Positions 52,442 to 61,195 of a stretch of DNA of 64,000 nt are shown piece after piece; the stretch's first letter is position 1, and each line of letters starts with the position of its first letter. The translations under genes and the position numbers were made by a program. The stretch comes from Planctomycetaceae bacterium (GTDB taxonomy: Bacteria; Planctomycetota; Planctomycetia; Gemmatales; Gemmataceae), in NCBI GenBank assembly GCA_013823135.1, contig PNLP01000001.1, positions 124,001-188,000 of the forward strand. The letters are read 5' to 3'. A model generated the notes under the pieces. That model was not told where the DNA came from, did not search any database, and saw only the letters and a program-made list of their open reading frames with translations.

Positions 52442-53590
52442 TCAGGGCCGCTGTTCCAGCGGGATATACTTCTGGTCGTTCTTCCCGGTGAAGATCTGTT
52501 CGGGGCGGAAGATCCGGTTGCCGACGAGTTGCTCGTTCCAGTGTGCGAGCCAGCCTGCCACGCGAGCAATCGCGAAGATTGGCGTGAACACATCGGTCGG
52601 AATCCCAATCGCCGAGTACACGACACCCGAGAAGAAGTCGACGTTCGGGTAAATCCCCTTTGGTCCGTAGATCGTCGCGCACAACTTTTCGAGTTCCAGT
52701 GCGGTTTCGTAACTCTTCGGTCGGCTCGACTCCGCGAACATGTGCTCGGCTATTTCTTGCAGCACGGTCGCGCGGGCGTCCTTCACCTTGTACACCCGGT
52801 GACCGATCCCCATGACCTTGTACTTCGGGTTCGCCGCGAGCTTGGCATCCAGCCAGGGCTTCACCTTCTCCGGCCCGCCGATCTCGTCGAACTGACGGAG
52901 CGCTTCCTCGTTGGCACCGCCGTGAAGCGGACCCGAGAGCGAGCCGATTGCCGAGGCCATTGTTTGGTAAGGATTGGCGAGCGTCGAACCCGTGACGCGT
53001 GCGGTGAACGTGCTGGCGTTCATCGTGTGCTCGGCGTGCAGGATGAGGCACGCGTCGAGGACTTTTCGGATTGCGGGGGAGGGTTCTTTGCCGAAGAGGA
53101 GGTAGTAGAAGTTTCCGGCGTGGTCGAGGTCGGCGCGGGGTTCGAGGATTTCCTCACCGCGCCGGGTGCGGGCGAAGGCCGCCACGACTGTCGGCAGTGC
53201 GGCAATCAACCGCATCGTCGCATCCCAGTTCTTCACCGGATCAGTGACCGTGTGGCAAGGGTAGAACATACCCAGTGCCGCGACCGACGCATGGAGAGCG
53301 TCCATCGGGTGACCGTCGCCGGGCATACACCTGATGATGTCTTTGAGCCGGAAGTGGATCGAACGCCGTTGTCGCAGATCGCGGTCGAAATTGGCGAGTT
53401 CTTTTTGAGTCGGCAGCGAGCCTTTAATCAGCAACCAGGATACTTCCTCGAAACTGCTTTCCCTGGCGAGAACCTCGACCGGGATGCCTCGGTATTCGAG
53501 AACCGCCTTCTTGCCATCAAGGAAGCTGACCGCGGATTTCGCAGCCGGGACGTCTTCGAGTCCCGGTTTGTACTCGGATTCGTTGCTCAT
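52442..53590 (-). CDS. gltA: Citrate synthase
   Basis: Condenses acetyl-CoA with oxaloacetate to citrate in the TCA cycle. The protein is 382 residues, the length of the short (type I) form. Catalytic residues are visible: His in SGPLHGGANEEAL, His in GIGHRVYKV and Asp in YPNVDFFSGVVY. The N-terminal region (KSAVSFLDGKKAVLEYRGIP) is typical. The ATG MSNESEYKPG is preceded by a weak CGGAGC. The DinB-like gene follows after 11 bases. The symbol is assigned by function; I cannot exclude that it is a methylcitrate or paralogous synthase. Confidence 0.93.
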   Translation of the reverse strand: MSNESEYKPGLEDVPAAKSAVSFLDGKKAVLEYRGIPVEVLARESSFEEVSWLLIKGSLPTQKELANFDRDLRQRRSIHFRLKDIIRCMPGDGHPMDALHASVAALGMFYPCHTVTDPVKNWDATMRLIAALPTVVAAFARTRRGEEILEPRADLDHAGNFYYLLFGKEPSPAIRKVLDACLILHAEHTMNASTFTARVTGSTLANPYQTMASAIGSLSGPLHGGANEEALRQFDEIGGPEKVKPWLDAKLAANPKYKVMGIGHRVYKVKDARATVLQEIAEHMFAESSRPKSYETALELEKLCATIYGPKGIYPNVDFFSGVVYSAIGIPTDVFTPIFAIARVAGWLAHWNEQLVGNRIFRPEQIFTGKNDQKYIPLEQRP

Positions 53591-53682
53591 AATCGGACAG
53601 CTCCGGGCAGCGTGCGGGCTTGGGTTGTTACTGGAAATGTATTGGCGTGACGGGCAGTGGGCAGTGGGCACTTAGGTTTAGC

Positions 53683-53703
53683 CTCAGCCCCAGCGGGGCT
53701 GAG
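53683..53703. terminator. 9-bp hairpin downstream of the DUF1080 gene
   Basis: CTCAGCCCC pairs with GGGGCTGAG around AGC, and CATTTTT follows on the plus strand. It lies about 55 bases past the stop of the minus-strand DUF1080 gene at 53757, but the U-run suits the plus strand, where no gene ends. Its function is unclear. Confidence 0.4.
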
Positions 53704-53756
53704 CATTTTTGGGACGGTGCCCCACTGAGGTAGTGAAACACATTTCAGCAGTCACG

Positions 53757-54467
53757 TTACTTCTTCGGAGTAATCTTGATGTTCCGGAACGCAACCGGAC
53801 CGTGGTCGCCCTGGAACATCAACGGACCAGTCGCTGCTTCCTTGCCCGTGAGACCGCCGGGGGTCTGCGTTTTCATCTCGATGTTCTCGTGAATCACCGT
53901 GTCGTTGAGCGTGACCTTCACGAACTTGGCATTCACGGTCTTCTTGTCGCCCTCGAACTTGGGTGCCTGGAATTCGATGACGAACTTCTGCCACTCTCCG
54001 GGTTTTTTGGATGCGTTCGTGGTTGGTGCAGCCGCTTTGTACAGGCCACCCAGGTCGCCGGGGCCAACCTTCTCTTTGCCGAAGCTGTCGAGGATTTGCA
54101 CCTCGTATTCCCCCATCAGGTAGACGCCCGAGTTCGAGCCCTTGGGATACATGAATTCCAGTTCGACTGTAACATCGCCGAACTTCTCGGTCGTGAACAG
54201 ATCGGTACCGCCGCGAGTTGTGAGGTTCGTGAGAAATGCAGAGGTGCCAGGGGTTGCCGTCATCTCGGCGAACACCTTGTCGTTCTTGGGATCAAGTTGA
54301 ACCGAGCAGACCTTCCACTTGCTTTTCACCTCGTCCTTGGTTTTCCAGCCATCGAGATCCTTGCCGTTGAAAAGCGACACGCCTTTCTTTTCCTCCGCAC
54401 GGACAAGCGGGGCTTGTGAGTTGACAACGAGCGCAAACAATGCGACGGCTGGCAGCAGTCTGTACAT
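53757..54467 (-). CDS. DUF1080 (3-keto-disaccharide hydrolase-like) exported protein
   Basis: A 236-residue protein with signal peptide MYRLLPAVALFALVVNSQA. The DUF1080 domain opens SLFNGKDLDGWKTKD and contains FGDVTVELEFMYPKGSNSGVYL, QDGDHGPVAFRNIKI-like C-terminal strands (GPLMFQGDHGPVAFRNI). These concanavalin-like jelly-roll proteins are very abundant in planctomycetes; some remove or hydrolyse 3-keto-glycosides. The active site is not assignable by eye. The ATG chosen carries the signal peptide; an in-frame extension to 54944 lies antisense to the phosphatase gene and is not real. Confidence 0.92.
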   Translation of the reverse strand: MYRLLPAVALFALVVNSQAPLVRAEEKKGVSLFNGKDLDGWKTKDEVKSKWKVCSVQLDPKNDKVFAEMTATPGTSAFLTNLTTRGGTDLFTTEKFGDVTVELEFMYPKGSNSGVYLMGEYEVQILDSFGKEKVGPGDLGGLYKAAAPTTNASKKPGEWQKFVIEFQAPKFEGDKKTVNAKFVKVTLNDTVIHENIEMKTQTPGGLTGKEAATGPLMFQGDHGPVAFRNIKITPKK

Positions 54468-54792
54468 GGGGAACCTCGGGAACAGGGGAACGGCAGACGG
54501 CGGGGCTGACGGGGAGATGGTACACGACCCAACGCGAAAAGCGAGACGGACGGTCACCCTTTCCGTTATTGCTTCCAAATCACCTCGACCACCTGGATTA
54601 TGCCAAAATCGATTGGACTCGCTCCCATGCGTTCGGCACAGGAAAATGTGTTCAGATTTATTGCTGTGACGCCTCTTTTTTCTGGTCAACTCAGATTGGG
54701 TTTTCGCCTCGACTACAACGATCGCTTGGGAAAACCCCGCTGACGGAATACGCCAAATACAATCACTTCTCCCCGATTCGCGAGGATATGCC
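54468..54792. other. 325-base divergent gap between the DUF1080 and phosphatase genes
   Basis: The gap holds the control regions of two divergent genes. It is more AT-rich than its flanks, with T- and A-runs (for example CTCTTTTTTC near 54673). TACAAT near 54760 is a -10-like hexamer before the phosphatase ATG, but no matching -35 at the right spacing stands out. No gene or hairpin is seen. Confidence 0.35.
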
Positions 54793-56559
54793 ATGCTCCG
54801 TCTCGCCGTTCCCATTTTCGCGCTGATGGGTTGCGTGGGGTTGATCGCTGGTTGGGTTATCAACCAGAACGTGCAACCCATCGTCGCGGTTCTTGACCAA
54901 CAGGACCCTCCCGTTGATCCCGTCACCGGCAAGCCGGCGGGCAAACTCGTCGTGCTGGTGGTGTTCGATCAGATGCGTGGCGACTACCTCGCGAAATGGG
55001 CCGAACACTTCGGACCCGCAGGTTTCGAGCGACTCAAGAAGGAGGGCGTCTGGTATTCCGATGTGCAAATTCCCTACGCCTGCACCTCGACCGGTCCGGG
55101 CCATGCTTCCCTCGCGACCGGGGCACCACCCGCGTTAACCGGGATCATTGAGAATGAATGGTGGGACCGCAAGGCCGCGAAACGCGTGTACTGCTGCCAG
55201 CCAACACGTCCGTTTGATCTCGTGCCTCCGCCGCCTGCCGACGCAGGCAAAACCGGCCGCGGGGCCGATACCGGCTTCAGCCCCGAACGACTTCTTGCGG
55301 AGACAGTGGGCGACAAACTCAAGGGCACACAGGGGGGCGGGCGTGTCGTCTCGCTGTCGATCAAAGACCGCACAGCCGTGCTGATGGGCGGTCAGAAACC
55401 GGATGCGGCTTACTGCTTCGACACACGCGACGGGCTGTTTCACACCGGCACATACTATCGCGATCAGGTTCATCCCTGGGTCGCTGAGTTCAACGGGTCG
55501 AAGCCGGCGGATCGGTGGTTTGACGTAAAGTGGGAACGCTTCCGCAGCGATCTCGACTACGCGAAGGTCACCGGTAACCCCGATGATGCGCGCGGTGAGG
55601 GCGTCGGTTTCAACGGACAAGGGCAGGTGTTCCCACATGCCTACAACTCAAAACTCCCCACACCCGCCAAACCCTATTACGAAGCCGTCGAATGCTCCCC
55701 GGCCGGGAACGAGATGCTTCTCGAACTGGTGAAGAAGGCTGTCGTCGCAGAGAAACTCGGGCAGGGTGAATCGCGTGACCTGCTGTGCGTCAGTTTCTCC
55801 TCGAACGACCTGATTGGCCACATCTACGGCCCGGACTCGTGGGAAGTGCTCGACATCACGCTGCGGGCCGACAAGGTGGTGGCCGACCTGCTCACGTTCC
55901 TCGATACGACTGTTGGCAAGGATAAGTACACACTGGTGCTGTCGGCTGATCACGGCGTCTGCCCGATGCCTGAGCAAAAGAAGATTGACACGGCAAGACG
56001 GTTGCCCATCACGGAAGTCTACGCTCCTCTGTCAGTGGCATTAGACGCCGCGTTCAAGACGACCCCGGGAGGACCAACACAGTGGTTCGAGACAACTGAC
56101 CCGCGCGATCTGGACCGCGTCTGGCCGTGGGTATACCTGAACCACACGGCGATCAAGGCGAGGGGTTTGAAGGTGCAAGAAGTTGCGGCAACGGTTCGGG
56201 ACTGGCTCACGCAGGAGGCATACATCGAGACGGCATTCACCAGCACACAACTCGAAACGGAAATGTTCCCACCTGATAGCTTTGGTTCCAAGGCGAAGTT
56301 GGCTTATCAGCCTGAACGCTGTGGCGACGTGATCGCGATCCCGAGGCCGGGCGTCCTGATTACAGGGTACGCGAACGGCACGAATCACGGCAGCCCGCAA
56401 CCTTACGACACGCACGTTCCGGTTCTTGCCATTGGTGCTACCGTTCCGGCGTTGGGGAAACAGGCCGAACGGAAGTCATCGCTGATCGTCGCACCGATGC
56501 TCGCGAAAGGATTGGGGATCGACCCGCCTGCGAAGGCTGTCGAGAAAGCCCCGTACTGA
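54793..56559 (+). CDS. Alkaline phosphatase family protein (PafA-like)
   Basis: Exported phosphomonoesterase or related hydrolase of 588 residues. An N-terminal signal or anchor segment (MLRLAVPIFALMGCVGLIAG) leads into the alkaline-phosphatase superfamily core: FDQMRGDY (metal Asp), the catalytic Thr in STGPGHASLATG, SSNDLIGHIYGPDS (metal Asp/His) and LSADHGVCPMPE (Asp-His). Thr rather than Ser as the nucleophile fits the PafA type. The likely role is periplasmic phosphate release. GAGGA lies 9 bases before the ATG. It is flanked by DUF1080 genes on the opposite strand. A large nested hairpin follows the stop. Confidence 0.9.
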   Translation: MLRLAVPIFALMGCVGLIAGWVINQNVQPIVAVLDQQDPPVDPVTGKPAGKLVVLVVFDQMRGDYLAKWAEHFGPAGFERLKKEGVWYSDVQIPYACTSTGPGHASLATGAPPALTGIIENEWWDRKAAKRVYCCQPTRPFDLVPPPPADAGKTGRGADTGFSPERLLAETVGDKLKGTQGGGRVVSLSIKDRTAVLMGGQKPDAAYCFDTRDGLFHTGTYYRDQVHPWVAEFNGSKPADRWFDVKWERFRSDLDYAKVTGNPDDARGEGVGFNGQGQVFPHAYNSKLPTPAKPYYEAVECSPAGNEMLLELVKKAVVAEKLGQGESRDLLCVSFSSNDLIGHIYGPDSWEVLDITLRADKVVADLLTFLDTTVGKDKYTLVLSADHGVCPMPEQKKIDTARRLPITEVYAPLSVALDAAFKTTPGGPTQWFETTDPRDLDRVWPWVYLNHTAIKARGLKVQEVAATVRDWLTQEAYIETAFTSTQLETEMFPPDSFGSKAKLAYQPERCGDVIAIPRPGVLITGYANGTNHGSPQPYDTHVPVLAIGATVPALGKQAERKSSLIVAPMLAKGLGIDPPAKAVEKAPY

Positions 56560-56574
56560 GTTGAAAGAGCACAC

Positions 56575-56640
56575 TTCTGGTGGCACAGGCCTCTGGCCTG
56601 TGGTCTCGCAAGCACAGGCCAGAGGCCTGTGCCACCAGAA
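56575..56640. repeat. Nested palindrome: perfect 28-bp arms, each with an internal hairpin
   Basis: Arms 56575-56602 and 56613-56640 are exact inverted copies separated by 10 bases. Within each arm CACAGGCC and GGCCTGTG pair again around three bases, so the element can form one long stem or two small ones. It lies between the phosphatase stop and the stop of a convergent DUF1080 gene. This resembles REP-like repeats; termination is also possible. No second copy was found elsewhere in the window. Confidence 0.7.
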
Positions 56641-56651
56641 CAGCAGCGCGC

Positions 56652-57443
56652 TCACTTCTTGCCGAGTTCCTTTACGCGGATGTTGCGATAGCGGACGAAC
56701 TGCTTGGTGTAGTCGCCGCCGCCGTGAACTTGCAACGCGATGCCGCCCTTGTCGCCAAGTCGCTTTTCCGTGTCCTGATACTCCATGAACTTCACGCCCT
56801 TGATCCAGGTCGTGATCTTCGGCGGGTTCCCCTCGATCCGGGCGCGGAGTTCGTTCCACTCGCCCGGCTTCCAGAAGTTCGGCCAGTCCGCTGCGGTCAG
56901 TGGGCACTTGAAGCCGCCATCGGGTTGGCCACTGGGCACCTTGATCTCGGTCACGTCCTTGGTGAAGTCGAAGTTCCGCACGTGCGGCTTTCCGCCGATC
57001 CCTTCGCCGTAGATGCCCATCAGGTTGCCACCCTTGTGGTAGTCGATCATGGCCTGGTAGCACTTTCCGGTGTCGGTGCTTCGGAGAAACAGGCCGCTGT
57101 CGGGTCCGTCGTCGTTGTTCATCTCCAGCGCGACCTCGAAGTCGCCATACTCCTTCTCGGTGATGATGATGCCGCCATTCCCTGGTTCGTCCTGGCTACC
57201 GATGATCGCGCTGCCCTCAACAACCCACTTGCCCCCACTCTTGTTTTTGCTGGTGCGGCTGTGGCCTGTCTTCGCGGAGATTTTCCAGCCGTCGAGTGTC
57301 TTGCCGTCGAAGATCTTCACGAATCCCGTTTCGTCGAATTTTTCCGGCTTCGGGATCTCAGCGCTGGCGAGTCGTGGCGAGGGGGTGAGTGACGCGGTGA
57401 ACACCGCGACGCACATGGCGAGAATGACAACAAACGGTCGCAT
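56652..57443 (-). CDS. Second DUF1080 exported protein
   Basis: A 263-residue secreted protein with signal peptide MRPFVVILAMCVAVFTASLTP. The DUF1080 fold begins at about residue 40 (VKIFDGKTLDGWKIS) and shows FEVALEMNNDDGPDSGLFLR and WNELRARIEGNPPKITTWIKG. GAGGA lies before the ATG. It is more complete in the second half than the copy at 53757. Function in sugar metabolism is suggested only by the family. It is convergent with the phosphatase gene across the nested palindrome. Confidence 0.92.
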   Translation of the reverse strand: MRPFVVILAMCVAVFTASLTPSPRLASAEIPKPEKFDETGFVKIFDGKTLDGWKISAKTGHSRTSKNKSGGKWVVEGSAIIGSQDEPGNGGIIITEKEYGDFEVALEMNNDDGPDSGLFLRSTDTGKCYQAMIDYHKGGNLMGIYGEGIGGKPHVRNFDFTKDVTEIKVPSGQPDGGFKCPLTAADWPNFWKPGEWNELRARIEGNPPKITTWIKGVKFMEYQDTEKRLGDKGGIALQVHGGGDYTKQFVRYRNIRVKELGKK

Positions 57444-57743
57444 GGAGAGTCCTCATGTGGGGAACGGACGAACGCCAGTATCGGCCTCGCCCTCTGCTTT
57501 GTCCAGAATACGAACGGAACGAATGCTGTCGCGCGAACCCGCTATGCCAAGGTCGCGTCCTTCCATCGTTGATCGCTGACCGACCGTCGAGGCTTACACG
57601 CAACCCTTTTTGCAAAAGAGGTCTCGGTCCTCACAGGCCGAAACTGCAACAACAGCCCCGCGAACTTGCAGCGATCAGCATTCTCTTGGCCCGGGGCGAC
57701 CCGGGCTGTTTAATTGGAGGCGAGCGGAAACGAGGTAATTGCC
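57444..57743. other. 300-base gap between the DUF1080 gene and the following plus-strand gene
   Basis: I see no gene in this stretch. It holds a small CTTTT/AAAAG hairpin at about 57605-57617 and a GC-rich inverted pair (CCCGG with CCGGG) near 57690-57706. A GGAGG at about 57716 lies too far (over 20 bases) from the GTG at 57744 to serve it, but GAGG closer to that start could. The control regions of two divergent genes should lie here. Confidence 0.35.
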
Positions 57744-58304
57744 GTGAACGACCCTGCACATCCCGTCTTGTTGAACACCTGGAAACATCACGCCGGCTGG
57801 ATTCGCTGGCGGATTGGCCAGGCTGTCGCATGTGGCAGTGCAGGGGTGGAAACACTCGTTCCCGAAATGGCGATCGTGGGTGCGCGGTTGATGGATCTTT
57901 ACACGGGCTCGTTCACCCCGGCTCAAATCGCCGAGCATGTGATCGCTCATGTGCGTGGTGCGAACCGGCTCGATTTCGATTCGCTCTCAGCGTGGCTCCA
58001 GTCGCAGGGCGAGTTCTCCATGATCGAACTTCTGGATGGCTCGCACTGGACGATTCGGCTTGGGCCAGCAGACGGTCGGTATCTGCACCTTCACCCTGGC
58101 CGCTGGGTTCTACACACGATCCGCGTGCAGGCGAACACACTGAAAAGCGCCGTGATGGCACATGCGCACGCCCTACTCACCGGGGAAGAGCCTGACAATC
58201 TCGCAACAGTGAACACGGCCCGGAAGCGGTATCTCGGGTTGCTCCCGATGCGGGAACTGACTGGCGAGAGCGGCCTGGGTGCGGTCATTGCCGCGCTCAA
58301 GTGA
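57744..58304 (+). CDS. Hypothetical protein
   Basis: A 186-residue soluble protein, no signal or membrane segment. Trp- and His-rich motifs in the first 30 residues (LLNTWKHHAGWIRWRIG) and a charged C-terminal part are the main features. I do not recognise the family. The GTG start has GAGG about 9 bases upstream, whereas an earlier TTG would lack a site. It lies 108 bases before the glucanotransferase gene on the same strand; a shared transcript is possible, but there is no functional link that I can support. Confidence 0.65.
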   Translation: MNDPAHPVLLNTWKHHAGWIRWRIGQAVACGSAGVETLVPEMAIVGARLMDLYTGSFTPAQIAEHVIAHVRGANRLDFDSLSAWLQSQGEFSMIELLDGSHWTIRLGPADGRYLHLHPGRWVLHTIRVQANTLKSAVMAHAHALLTGEEPDNLATVNTARKRYLGLLPMRELTGESGLGAVIAALK

Positions 58305-58412
58305 TTGTGGAACGCTCACTCATTGCCGTGGGTGGGCGTTGGATTGGACTGGCATTTCTTTCAACTCCCGATACTCCGAAAGGAAGCTGATCTGCCGTCA
58401 CGGGAACCCCGC

Positions 58413-59948
58413 ATGGCCACTTTGAACATTCCACGATCGTCAGGCATCCTCTTGCACCCGACGAGCCTTCCTGGCCAGTTCGGGGTCGGCGACCTGGGGC
58501 CGATCGCGTATCGCTGGGTCGAAACGCTCGCCGCGATGAAGCAGACGTGGTGGCAAATCCTTCCCCTCGGGCCGACTGGAGCTGGTGACTCGCCTTATCA
58601 ATCGTTTTCTGCCTTCGCAGGTGCAATCAAACTCCTCAGTCCTGAACTGCTCGAACGCGACGGGCTCGTCAACTCGTCGTTCTGGGCCGGCAAGAGCTTC
58701 CCTGACCATGAGGTGGATTACAGTCTCGCGAACCCGTTCAAAATTGCCTTGCTACACGAGGTGTGGAGGAACTTTCGTGCGGGCAGAGCGCCTCACCTCA
58801 AGTCCCCGTTCGAGGAATACACAACGGTTGAAGCGTCGTGGTTGAACGACTTTGCTATGTACATGGGCATCCACGAGTCACTGGGTGGGATTGGACTCGC
58901 AGGCTGGCCGAAGGATCTCCGCCACCGCAAGCCTGCTGCGCTGGCGGCGGCCACGAAGGAACACGCCGACACGATTCAGATGCACAAGTTTGGCCAGTTC
59001 CTGTTCGATCGGCAGTGGTCGCAACTTCGCGCTTTCGCGGCCGCACGCGGCGTGAAAATCCTGGGCGATGCGCCGATCTTCGTCGCCCCAGATTCCGCAG
59101 ATGTTTGGGCGCACTCCGACCAGTTCCTCCTTGACGCGGAACTGAACCCGACCGTCGTTGCGGGTGTGCCACCCGACTACTTCGCGGTCGATGGCCAACA
59201 CTGGGGCAACCCGATCTACGACTGGGACCGGATGGAGAAGAACGGTTACTCGTGGTGGATCGCCCGCCTCGCCCGGCAACTCAAACAGGTCGACGTGATT
59301 CGGCTCGATCACTTCCGTGGTTTCGCACAGGCGTGGCACATCCCCGCCGGTGAGAAAACCGCACGCAAGGGGAAGTGGGTGGACGGTCCGGGTGTGAAGT
59401 TGTTCGTGAAGTTGCTCTCCGCACTTGGCGGACTCCCATTGATTGCCGAAGACCTCGGCCTCATCACGCCGGACGTCATCGAACTGCGTGACGAACTCGG
59501 ATTACCTGGCATGCGAGTATTGCAGTTCGCGTTGAACGGCCCCCAGGACATCCACTGGCCGCACAACTACGTTCCGAACAGTGCTTGCTACACCGGGACG
59601 CACGACAACGAAACCGTGAATGGCTGGTTCAAGAGTCTCTCCGAAAATGACATGCGTTATCTTGGGTTGACGATTGGCCACTACATCGGCGACCCGGCGT
59701 GGGAGTTGATTCGCCTCGCTTGGTCATCCGTCGCATCTGTTGCGATCGCACCGTTGCAAGATGTGTTAAGCTTGGGGAACGAGGCCCGGATGAACAAGCC
59801 AGGGATCGCGGAAGGGAACTGGCGCTGGCGCTTCCGGCTCGACCAGTTCAAGCCCGAGGTGATCGACCGTCTTCGCGACATGACCAGCCTTTACAATCGC
59901 GTTCCGCAAGACGTGGTGAAACAGAATGGTCCCCAGACCGCTGGCTGA
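58413..59948 (+). CDS. malQ: 4-alpha-glucanotransferase (GH77)
   Basis: Amylomaltase that transfers alpha-1,4-glucan segments in glycogen or maltodextrin metabolism. The 511 residues are the usual short-form length. The motif RSSGILLHPTSLPGQFGVGDLG opens the domain, and catalytic residues are recognisable: Asp in IRLDHFRGF, Glu in LIAEDLGLITPD, and Asp in TGTHDNETV. The C-terminal RVPQDVV region is normal. The ATG is chosen because it begins MATLNIPRSS; in-frame codons upstream do not resemble GH77. No other glycogen gene is in the window. Confidence 0.95.
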   Translation: MATLNIPRSSGILLHPTSLPGQFGVGDLGPIAYRWVETLAAMKQTWWQILPLGPTGAGDSPYQSFSAFAGAIKLLSPELLERDGLVNSSFWAGKSFPDHEVDYSLANPFKIALLHEVWRNFRAGRAPHLKSPFEEYTTVEASWLNDFAMYMGIHESLGGIGLAGWPKDLRHRKPAALAAATKEHADTIQMHKFGQFLFDRQWSQLRAFAAARGVKILGDAPIFVAPDSADVWAHSDQFLLDAELNPTVVAGVPPDYFAVDGQHWGNPIYDWDRMEKNGYSWWIARLARQLKQVDVIRLDHFRGFAQAWHIPAGEKTARKGKWVDGPGVKLFVKLLSALGGLPLIAEDLGLITPDVIELRDELGLPGMRVLQFALNGPQDIHWPHNYVPNSACYTGTHDNETVNGWFKSLSENDMRYLGLTIGHYIGDPAWELIRLAWSSVASVAIAPLQDVLSLGNEARMNKPGIAEGNWRWRFRLDQFKPEVIDRLRDMTSLYNRVPQDVVKQNGPQTAG

Positions 59949-60028
59949 CCGTGAGCTGATTATCATCCGGGACATTCAACTGCCTGAATCCGAGAGGCTC
60001 GATCCGAAGCAATCATCGGGGAGTTGTC

Positions 60029-60940
60029 ATGCACCGCATGTTGTTGGCTGGTTTCGTCGGCTTAATGTTCCTGGCCGTTGGGTGCGGCCAAAACGCTAAC
60101 ACAACTTTCAGCAAGATTGGCATGTCCGTGGGAGACGCTCCGGGCGCGCCCGCGGCGAAAGAGGCAGGTGGCAAGCCTCCCGCCGGTGATGCCGCAATCA
60201 AGGGTGCCACGGCTCCGGCGGATCGGAAAATCATCTACACGGGGACGCTTGATCTCGTCGTCACAAATATGGACGAGGTTCTCCCGCAGGTCGAGAAGCT
60301 CGTCGCGGCGCAAAAAGGCTACATCGCCAAGTCCGAGGTGAAGGAGGATACCGGCAAGCGGCGCACGGCGACGTTCTCGCTTCGCGTTCCGGTGGACAGT
60401 TTTCAGACGGCCCGAGAGGGGTTGCTCTCGCTCGGCACGGTCGAACGGAACGCGGTCGATTCGCAGGACGTGACCGAAGAGTTCGTGGATGTGCAAGCCC
60501 GGATCAAGAACCTGAAGGAACAGGAAGACAAGCTGAACGAGTTGCTGAAGGAGAAACGCAAAGAAGAGAAGCTGGAAGACATCATCAAGGTGAGCGACCG
60601 AATCGCGGAAGTGCGCCGCGATGTCGAGCGGGTTCAGGGTCGGCTGAACTACCTCGCGAACATGACCGCACTGGCCACCATCAACTTGACGATGCGAGAA
60701 GTGAAAGACTACAAGCCGCCCACAGCTCCCACATTCGCCAACCGCATCAACTCCACTTTTGAGCAGTCGTGGGAGGCGGTCGTTACCTTCGGTGAAGGGC
60801 TCGTGTTGTTCGTCGTCGGCTTCACCGCATGGTTGGTCGTGCTGGTGCCACTTGGGATTGTGATCTATCTCGTGCGGCGAGCAGTGCGTCGCTCACCGAA
60901 ACCATCGCCGCAGACTACCCCACGAAACCCAGCCGCCTAG
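60029..60940 (+). CDS. DUF4349 lipoprotein with coiled coil and C-terminal anchor
   Basis: A 303-residue envelope protein. The signal ends in a lipobox, LAVGC (Cys19). The DUF4349 domain (YTGTLDLVVTNMDEV, RRTATFSLRVPVDSFQ) is followed by a long coiled coil at about residues 150-215 (ARIKNLKEQEDKLNELLKEK) and one transmembrane helix near 255-285 (VLFVVGFTAWLVVLVPLGIVIYLV). GGGGAG lies 5 bases before the ATG. The function of DUF4349 is unknown; coiled coils and double anchoring suggest an envelope-organising role. It is convergent with iscX, with an 18-base gap. Confidence 0.88.
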   Translation: MHRMLLAGFVGLMFLAVGCGQNANTTFSKIGMSVGDAPGAPAAKEAGGKPPAGDAAIKGATAPADRKIIYTGTLDLVVTNMDEVLPQVEKLVAAQKGYIAKSEVKEDTGKRRTATFSLRVPVDSFQTAREGLLSLGTVERNAVDSQDVTEEFVDVQARIKNLKEQEDKLNELLKEKRKEEKLEDIIKVSDRIAEVRRDVERVQGRLNYLANMTALATINLTMREVKDYKPPTAPTFANRINSTFEQSWEAVVTFGEGLVLFVVGFTAWLVVLVPLGIVIYLVRRAVRRSPKPSPQTTPRNPAA

Positions 60941-60958
60941 CAGAGTGACAGTGGGCTG

Positions 60959-61168
60959 TCACTTGCCGTATTCGTCTTTCCACTCCTCGTACCACGCCAT
61001 CTGAATGGCTTCGAGGAGTTTCTCGTTCGACTCGCTCGGCTTCCCGGTGAAGCCCTCCAGATTCAGGACGTGCTTGTGCAGGTCCGTGAAACGGACCGTG
61101 AGCGGATCGATCGTGTCGAACTGATCGAACAGTGCCTCACCCACTTCACGTGCGTCATACCAGGTCAT
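60959..61168 (-). CDS. iscX: Iron-sulfur cluster assembly accessory protein IscX
   Basis: A 69-residue acidic protein closely matching IscX (YfhJ): TWYDAREVGEALFD, DPLTVRFTDLHKHVLNLEGF, and SNEKLLEAIQMAWYEEW, which follow the enteric sequence in order. IscX binds iron and the desulfurase IscS and modulates cluster assembly. The gene begins 27 bases after the stop of the Hsp70 gene on the same strand. In enterics iscX closes the isc operon after hscA and fdx; here only hscA precedes it. No iscS, iscU, hscB or fdx is in the window. Confidence 0.92.
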   Translation of the reverse strand: MTWYDAREVGEALFDQFDTIDPLTVRFTDLHKHVLNLEGFTGKPSESNEKLLEAIQMAWYEEWKDEYGK

Positions 61169-61195
61169 TTGTATTCTCCGTGCGTCCGCCGTTCC

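Noticed and set aside
52529..53650. Plus-strand open frame of 373 codons opposite citrate synthase
   Set aside because: It is opposite a certain gene, and its Arg/His/Gly-rich product is typical of antisense frames.
53683..53703. Hairpin with U-run considered as terminator of the DUF1080 gene
   Set aside because: The U-run is on the wrong strand for that gene, so it is listed only as a low-confidence hairpin with unclear function.
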